Position numbers and translations under genes: made by a program | From: Tetracentron sinense | Lineage: Eukaryota > Streptophyta > Magnoliopsida > Trochodendrales > Trochodendraceae | DNA: 64,000 bases | Direction of reading: 5' to 3' | Assembly (NCBI GenBank): GCA_015143295.1 | Contig: CM026567.1 | Location: 11,054,416 to 11,118,415, forward strand | Part shown: positions 58,446 through 64,000 of the stretch, in pieces | How positions within the stretch are numbered: position 1 is the first letter of the stretch | How the letters are laid out: each line of letters begins with the position of its first letter | The notes under the pieces: generated by a model | The model's database searches: none | What the model saw: only the letters and a program-made list of their open reading frames with translations | What the model was told of the DNA's origin: nothing

Positions 58446-60341
58446 TGTAGAACCCCGGAACCAAGTTCACTAGGTTGTGAATAGTGCTGTGAATAGTGTT
58501 GTGAATAGTGTTTGTGAGGCCCAAGGTTCCCTATGTGCTTGTGTATTATGTGAGGAGTTTATTAATCAAGTAGTATAGGTTTTATGGTGTGTGAGGGAAC
58601 TAAAGAACCCGCTTTGATGTTTATGGGTGTTAGAATAAAAAGGTGAAAGGTTCTAAGTGTCAAAAGATGGGGGAGGTCTTAACTTACCATCAACTTTGGG
58701 GATCTCTAGTTTCATCGTCGCTTATCAGAATCGAGTGATTCTTAAGCCATTAGAAATATGCTGGAACCCTCTTCGAGGTTCCTGTTTATCACTTTTTCAG
58801 ATTTTGTGTCGGAGTTGGGTCAAACATCGGATTTTCGAAAACTAGTCTGCTGAAATTCTGATCTGCTACAATCCATCCCAGACCAGTCAACTTTAGAGCC
58901 CATTTAAACCATTAAAAACTCAGAATTAGAATTTTTCTATTTGAGACAAATTGTTCCCCTTTGAATGATGAGTCCAACGCAAGTTGAATCATCAAAATCC
59001 GATAAGAGAGTCAAAAGTTATGGTCGAAATACCAAAGCGGGAAAAACACAACCTAGTCAGAGTACTCAAACATCGACGTCTGAACTCCGACATTGACATT
59101 TAGAGGCCAGGTGTCGACGTTTCATGCATGAAAAAGGGTAAAAATGGCCAGAAATGACTTGTAACTCGCTACCGACCTTGGGAGATATTTTCTTAAGATA
59201 TTTTTGAATTTTTGGTAACCTTTAGGCTATAATTAAGGTCTGATTTTCGTGGGTTAGGGTTACCAAACCCTTGAATTCAATTGAGAGAGAGATTGAAGAA
59301 GAAGGAAAGCTCTGTAAATTTTCAAAGTGTTCGTACGCTTTCTCCCAAGCTCAAGTGAGGTTCTAACCTTGTTCCAGAAGCTCAAGCTTCATTCATTTGG
59401 TGTTCTAAAGCTCAAAATTCATTTTCAAGGTGATTCCTCAAGCTTGGAATCTCTCCAAAGAAACTTTGTGTGTGTTCTTGAGAAGGGTTTCAAAACCTAG
59501 ATTTTCTTAAAGTTGAACCAAACTTTCTTCAAGCTTGATTTCTATCCTATAGAAGTGTAAAAACTTCAATTTCGGGTAGATACACTCTACTAACTGGCTC
59601 TACTATGAATTGTTAATGAATAATAGAAATTAAATTGTGTTCTTGAATGGAAATTGAGTGTAAAAACTTCAATTTCAGGTAGATACACTCTACTAACTGG
59701 CTCTACTATGAATAGTAGAAATTGAATTGTGTTATTGAATAGAAATTGGGTTGATAAACCATGTCCTCTATGCTATGAGTTTTGCATGATTTCTGAAGGT
59801 TTACATGGCTATTAAATTGCTCATACATGCTCTATGAACTTATATGCTTGAAATTAGATTTTTGTATAAGAATAAGATTGGAAAGAGGGGTTTTGCTCCA
59901 ATAAAGGTTTTGGCTCAAAGAAGGATTTTGATCAAAGTATGGGTTTTTCTCAAAAGGGTATGCTCAAAGTATTGTTTTGCCCAAAAAGGGTTTTTTTTTC
60001 AGAGTTTGCTTTGCTCAAAGAATGGATTTGGATTCAAGGGACTAGGGCCTTGCTAGTCAAGTTTTGAAATGAAAAGACTCAAGGGTGTTTACCACCTTGC
60101 TTGTAAAGTATCGCTTTGTTTCGACTCAAGGGAGAGGGTTATGTATTTTGAAAGTGGAGAATGTCCACTTTAGACTTTATATTTTGTATAATCTGTTGGT
60201 TCGAGCTTGGAATACAAATCACAATTTAGAAGTTTGTTTCCGCTATGTATTTACCTTATGTATTTTCACAGGATGGTTTTGATATGATAAGTCATGAGCT
60301 AAAGTATCCCTAACTCCTAGGGGGTATTTTGGGTCGCGATA
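58446..60341 (+). mobile_element. Tekay-type Ty3 solo LTR L6
   Basis: A 1,896 bp LTR, the only one of this group on the plus strand, with an exact TSD GAGCT (58,441-58,445 and 60,342-60,346). Begins TGTAGAACCCCGG, has the conserved box at about 58,955-59,030 and a variant palindrome array. A GTAGATACACTCTACTAAC motif lies inside a ~100 bp direct duplication (about 59,565-59,600 and 59,670-59,705). It ends CTAGGGGGTATTTTGGGTCG, like L3 and L4. Confidence 0.9.
59071..59120 (+). promoter_or_regulatory. Variant phased array in U3 of L6
   Basis: Three units with TCGA/TTGA centres (CATCGACGTC, CATTGACATT, TGTCGACGTT) centred near 59,074, 59,094 and 59,115, 20-21 bp apart. Same place relative to the conserved box as in the other LTRs but a different core. 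Confidence 0.55.
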
Positions 60342-60346
60342 GAGCT

Positions 60347-60842
60347 AGAGAGGCAAGTATGGTGGTCACTATATCACACACATGCTTCAACATCTCTCCA
60401 TTTGAAATTTGAAAAGCCAATGGTTTCGCTTTTAACAGTCTAGGCGTGGTTAAAAAAACATATCTCATAGCTTATGAGCTCTTGCTCTAATGGCCCCCTC
60501 TTATGTGGGTGGCGTTAATTTTGAGTCTAGCTAGAGAGTGGCAGCTGATATGCCCTTCACTAACCTGCTAACTATGAGTGATAATGAGCCGAAGTCGGGC
60601 AACAAAAATCCCTTGTATGTAGCTTACTAGTGAAGGTCTTTTTTCAGCTAGGCTCGGGGCATGCATATTAAAAACCAAAAATATGTAGCACAAGCCCGGC
60701 CCATAAACACCCCCACCTCTAACCCATCACATGAAGTTCTGCCCGTCGAAGCGATCCAAGCGAACCAAGTCTTGATTCATCACTTCAAATGTATGAACAG
60801 TGGATGCAACTGACGTCTCCATATCATAATTACATTTTAAAT
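60347..60842. other. Non-coding stretch, nothing recognised
   Basis: No gene, RNA or element ends seen. Confidence 0.6.
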
Positions 60843-61319
60843 TGTTGGGAAATTATAATTCTAAATAAGGGAAAATGGTGGATATATAATTTATGGACTT
60901 CAAGGCTCAAATAAGAATAGAATATCTTTAAAACGTAATTCGCCCCTATTCGGTAAGAACCACGACACATTAGGTTATGAGGAAGAATGTTTCTAGGATA
61001 CAATGAAGTCCAGCTCTCTGTTGTTTCTCTAAGATAAAGCATAGTCCAATTACAACATGAACACTTTTAAGTAGAAACTTGATATGCCAAGATTTCTTTT
61101 AAAAAAAATATAGAAGTTCTGTTCTCTGAGAATTAAAGTACTGTTATATCTTTTCTAGAACAACAAGTCCTCTATTTATAAACCATTTCATGACTGTTGG
61201 AACAGTCACAAAGGTTGATGATTGAAAAGGCACAAAAGTTGGTTATGCAACTGTTCAAAACAGTTACCACAGAATTTAGAAAACCAATGTACCTTCTAAC
61301 AGTTACAACAAATCGAGAA
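60843..61319 (-). mobile_element. Copia-like LTR fragment
   Basis: On the minus strand a TATA box (GGTTTATAAATAGAGG, about 61,172-61,187) is followed by a leader and the end ...TTTCCCAACA at 60,843. The upstream part is displaced by the Tekay element starting at 61,320. No coding sequence. Confidence 0.45.
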
Positions 61320-62065
61320 TGTCATGACCCAAAACCCACCCAAGAAGTTAGAGTGAATCTTGGACGACTAATCATGACTTCCCTGACAAACCAACCTGCA
61401 AAACCCACAGAGCATATACAATAGAGGACATAAATGGCAGAAACATACACTAACATAGCACAGCGGAAGACTAACAACCTCTATGTATATATACACACAT
61501 GTTCCAAGTTTATACAAAAAGATACACAAAAGAAAGTGCGGACAGGCCCGCCAAAATACACGGATACATCTCTCTCAACTCACCCACAATTACATCACTC
61601 AGAATCTACTACCATCTAATAGTAACCCTCGACCGGAGGTTCCTCTAAAGGTTCCTCAATGTACTCTTCCTCCACCCAAGGGCTCGGAGCACAGACATCA
61701 AAAGGAGCAACCGCTCCGCTATCACCTGCCGACATAGGAAGTACGGCTGAGCATGAAATACTCACCGGGTACCAAATACTAACCAACAGTCATAACAAAC
61801 AATAACTATATGGAAAGCAGGAAGCAGTTCACAGATATGAAATAGGAACAATTCATATCATCACGCGATAGTAAAGCAGTTGATAATCATGCTTGCATTT
61901 CGTAAAAGCCGATAAAATCCTTGAAAAACATCGTGCACTTGACTTGACTTAAAACATCATTTTCGTGCTTAAAAACTTGTCTATCGTGCCATGCTTGTAT
62001 CATGCTTGTCATGCGTGCTTGCTTGGGAGTTCAACATGCTCATGTACTTGTGAGATGCGCTTGTG

Positions 62066-62170
62066 AGATACCTTGAGAGGGAAGGGATACCCTTCTTTCA
62101 TGATATGCCTTGAGAGGGAAGGGAGACCCTTCTTTAATGCAATGCACTTGTGAGTGAGGGGAGACCCGTC
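62066..62170 (-). repeat. Minisatellite in LTR L7
   Basis: Two to three direct copies of a ~50 bp unit with CCTTGAGAGGGAAGGGA and ACCCTTCTTT, at the LTR position occupied by other tandem repeats in L1-L5. Confidence 0.75.
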
Positions 62171-63076
62171 ATGGAAGGGAGGGATGTGTAAACTCCCTCC
62201 TAAGAAACGCTTGTTCTTGTCCTCTTGTCAAAAGCGAAGTGAAACATATCGTACGATATGTCCCACCCCTAACATCCTTACTCTTGCAAAAACATCGGTA
62301 AAACATGTCATGCATGTCGTGCTCGTGGAATTGTGTACATACTAGCATTGAAATTAAATATGACATTTAGGGATTTCACAATACATAGAACATCAAAATT
62401 TGAGCAAGTAATCATTTATTCAAATTTTAGGCAAAGCAAGTAAGCACACTATCATAAGCCCTAGCAATTCCATAAACATTTAAACATGCAATTTCCACTA
62501 CAAATCATCATTTTCTCCATTGAGGCATTTCATCAAACACATGGTGTGCGCATCATGGTTAATACCTAAATCTTGAATTTCTAGGTGGGTTAAGCTCATA
62601 GCATACATGTACGTTTGTTATTGGTCCAATGCCCTTCCCATTTCATTCATTTCAACAAACACACAACATCCAATCGCCCATTCACATCCAACATCCATCC
62701 ATCCATCTATTCTCCTTATCTTGCTTAGAAATTTAGGGAAAACTTAAAATAAAAGAGACTATGAACTGGGAGGGTAGTGTAGGGTACCAACCTTCAATAG
62801 AGTGGAGAACACCCTTGATTTGGAGTCCCAACCTTAAAGAAGAACCCCTCTTTGGGTTTGAGGAACTCTAAGTGCTTGAGGAATGATCATTCTTTGAAAA
62901 TCTTCAAGTTTGAACCCCCTTTGATCTCCAATCAAAGCCATATTGGAGGATTTCCCAAAAATCCTCTTCTCCTTTCTCCCCTCTTTCTCTCCTCTCTAGA
63001 TTAGAAATACCTCAAAATGAGGATCCCTAAACAAGAAAAGGGTTTAAGACCCTCAAATCTGGAATCTGCTACCACA

Positions 63077-63337
63077 TGCGATCGATCGCACACTTATCTT
63101 CGATCGATCGCAGGTCCTTGGGATCGATCGCACCTGGATGCGATCTATCGCACATGAACCCAAACCTTTCTGGTCTGATTTCCCCCTGCATGCGATCGAT
63201 CGCAGATCCCTACGATCTATCGCGCCTGGGGATCCATCTATCGCATATGACCCTGAGAGTTTGGGACCTATTTTGCCTGCATGCGATCGATCGCACCTGA
63301 CTTGCGATCGATCGCACCCGACTTGCGATCGATCGCA
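63077..63337 (-). promoter_or_regulatory. Phased palindrome array in U3 of L7
   Basis: Ten TGCGATCGATCGCA-type units start at 63,077, 63,099, 63,119, 63,139, 63,191, 63,211, about 63,231, 63,282, 63,303 and 63,324. Groups of 3-4 are spaced 20-22 bp, with 51-52 bp between groups. The flanking bases differ from L1-L5 (TGC..GCA instead of ACC..GGT). Confidence 0.88.
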
Positions 63338-63700
63338 CCCTTCAGATTTTGTTGTTTTTCTCATATTTTTCCACACTTTGGTAATTTGGCCATAACTTTC
63401 AACTCGTTTGTCCGATTTTGACGATTCAACTTGCGTTGGATTCATCTTTCGAAAAGGAACATTCTTGACATTTCAAAATTTCCAATTTCTACTTTATTTA
63501 TGGACTAAATTGCCCCTAAAGTCGATTGATCCGCCAATGGTTTCAGTAACTCGGGTTCTTTGACACATCCGACTTGGGAACACTACCTTTTAACACTTAA
63601 GTTGTTCAAAATTTCTCATTTCATAGAAAGAAAAAAGATTACAAAGGCAAAATGCCTTGGCATGAGTTCCAATGCATAGCAAAAGTTCCGGGGCTCTACA

Positions 63701-63715
63701 TCCTACCCCCCTTAT
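63701..63715 (-). other. Polypurine tract of the L7 element
   Basis: On the minus strand AAGGGGGGTAGGA immediately precedes the LTR start, as expected for second-strand priming. Confidence 0.75.
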
Positions 63716-64000
63716 AAAAATTTCATCCCCAAAATTTGGACTGGACATGCATTACAAAACCAAAACAAAATCACAAGTCATATACAAAAGCTTATTTGAA
63801 CAACTCGGGATACTTCGCTTTGACCTCGGCTTCACCCTCCCATGTAGCTTCTTCTCGAGCATGGTGTCGCCATTGCACAAGAACCAAAGGAATAACCTTG
63901 TTGCGAAGCACTTGATCTCTTCGATCCAAATTTGAATCGGCTTCTCAACCAACGTGAGATCTTCTCGAATTTCCATCGGTTCCAATTCTAGTACATGCTA
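63716..64000 (-). pseudogene. Tekay pol end (chromodomain region), partial
   Basis: Minus-strand remnants include VQWRHHAREEATWE and a following KAKYPELF, which match the chromodomain end of Tekay/Del integrases, followed by a short 3' region to the polypurine tract. A broken fossil; the rest is outside the window. Confidence 0.82.

Larger units (their letters stand above)
61320..63700 (-). mobile_element. Tekay 3' LTR (L7) of an element leaving the window
   Basis: A 2,381 bp LTR. On the minus strand it begins TGTAGAGCCCCGGAAC directly after a purine-rich tract and pol sequence, and ends CTTGGGTGGGTTTTGGGTC...TGACA. The two flanks do not match, as expected when the other LTR lies beyond the window. 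Contains the conserved box (about 63,462-63,388), palindrome array, GAGAGGGAAGGGA short repeats and a CTGAG hairpin (61,747-61,765). It anchors the family of L1-L6. Confidence 0.88.

Noticed and set aside
61434-61737. Overlapping plus-strand ORFs in L7
   Set aside because: Antisense to the LTR, no domain, not kept in other Tekay LTRs.
63077-63337. The regular repeat-spacer look of the palindrome arrays suggested a CRISPR array
   Set aside because: Units are 14 bp palindromes with 5-8 bp spacers in a plant LTR, far outside CRISPR repeat and spacer lengths, and no cas genes exist here.

Overview
The window is plant nuclear DNA made almost entirely of transposable elements, most likely from a eudicot with a medium or large genome. 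Grounds: plant L1-type LINE remnants with a zf-RVT-like domain, Athila and Tekay/Del Ty3 elements, Copia solo LTRs starting TGTTRGACAT, hAT, Mutator-type and CACTA elements, and high A+T. I found no intact host gene, no tRNA or rRNA, and cannot name the species. Boundaries rest on terminal motifs, target-site duplications (TSDs) and comparison of repeated copies by eye.

Layout. (1) 1-13,927 and 18,134-31,773 are two copies of one block: a decayed LINE hit by SINE-like, hAT-like and other short elements, a stretch resembling the 5' end of a minus-strand host gene, and a ~2.25 kb Copia solo LTR. Between them lies a run of exactly 100 Ns (15,962-16,061), so the two copies may be unpurged haplotypes rather than a true tandem duplication. 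Each copy has private insertions: Tekay-type LTRs at 10,375-12,646 and 13,928 onward in A, and 29,367-31,220 in B. A hAT MITE is present in A and has left an excision footprint in B. (2) 32,191-57,727 is four Mutator-type elements (M1-M4) lying almost end to end. Inside M1: a hAT-like element holding a Tekay-type solo LTR. Inside M2: a foldback element holding another. Inside M3: a 15 kb Athila fossil (41,840-57,001, minus strand) that itself holds a CACTA element and two Copia-type solo LTRs. (3) 57,728-64,000 holds a plus-strand Tekay-type solo LTR, a Copia-like LTR fragment, and the 3' LTR plus pol end of a Tekay element that runs off the window.

The most interesting signal is regulatory. 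In the presumed U3 of six Tekay-type LTRs and both Athila LTRs, short palindromes centred on GATCGATC or a related core are spaced 19-22 bp apart (about two helical turns), usually just upstream of a TATA-like box. Spacing is kept while the palindrome differs between families. The same architecture, with its own TATA box, appears inside the Athila element downstream of pol, suggesting a second, internal promoter. No protein-coding system is evident; the unusual content is this promoter grammar, the self-clustered Mutator-type elements and the paired-copy history.
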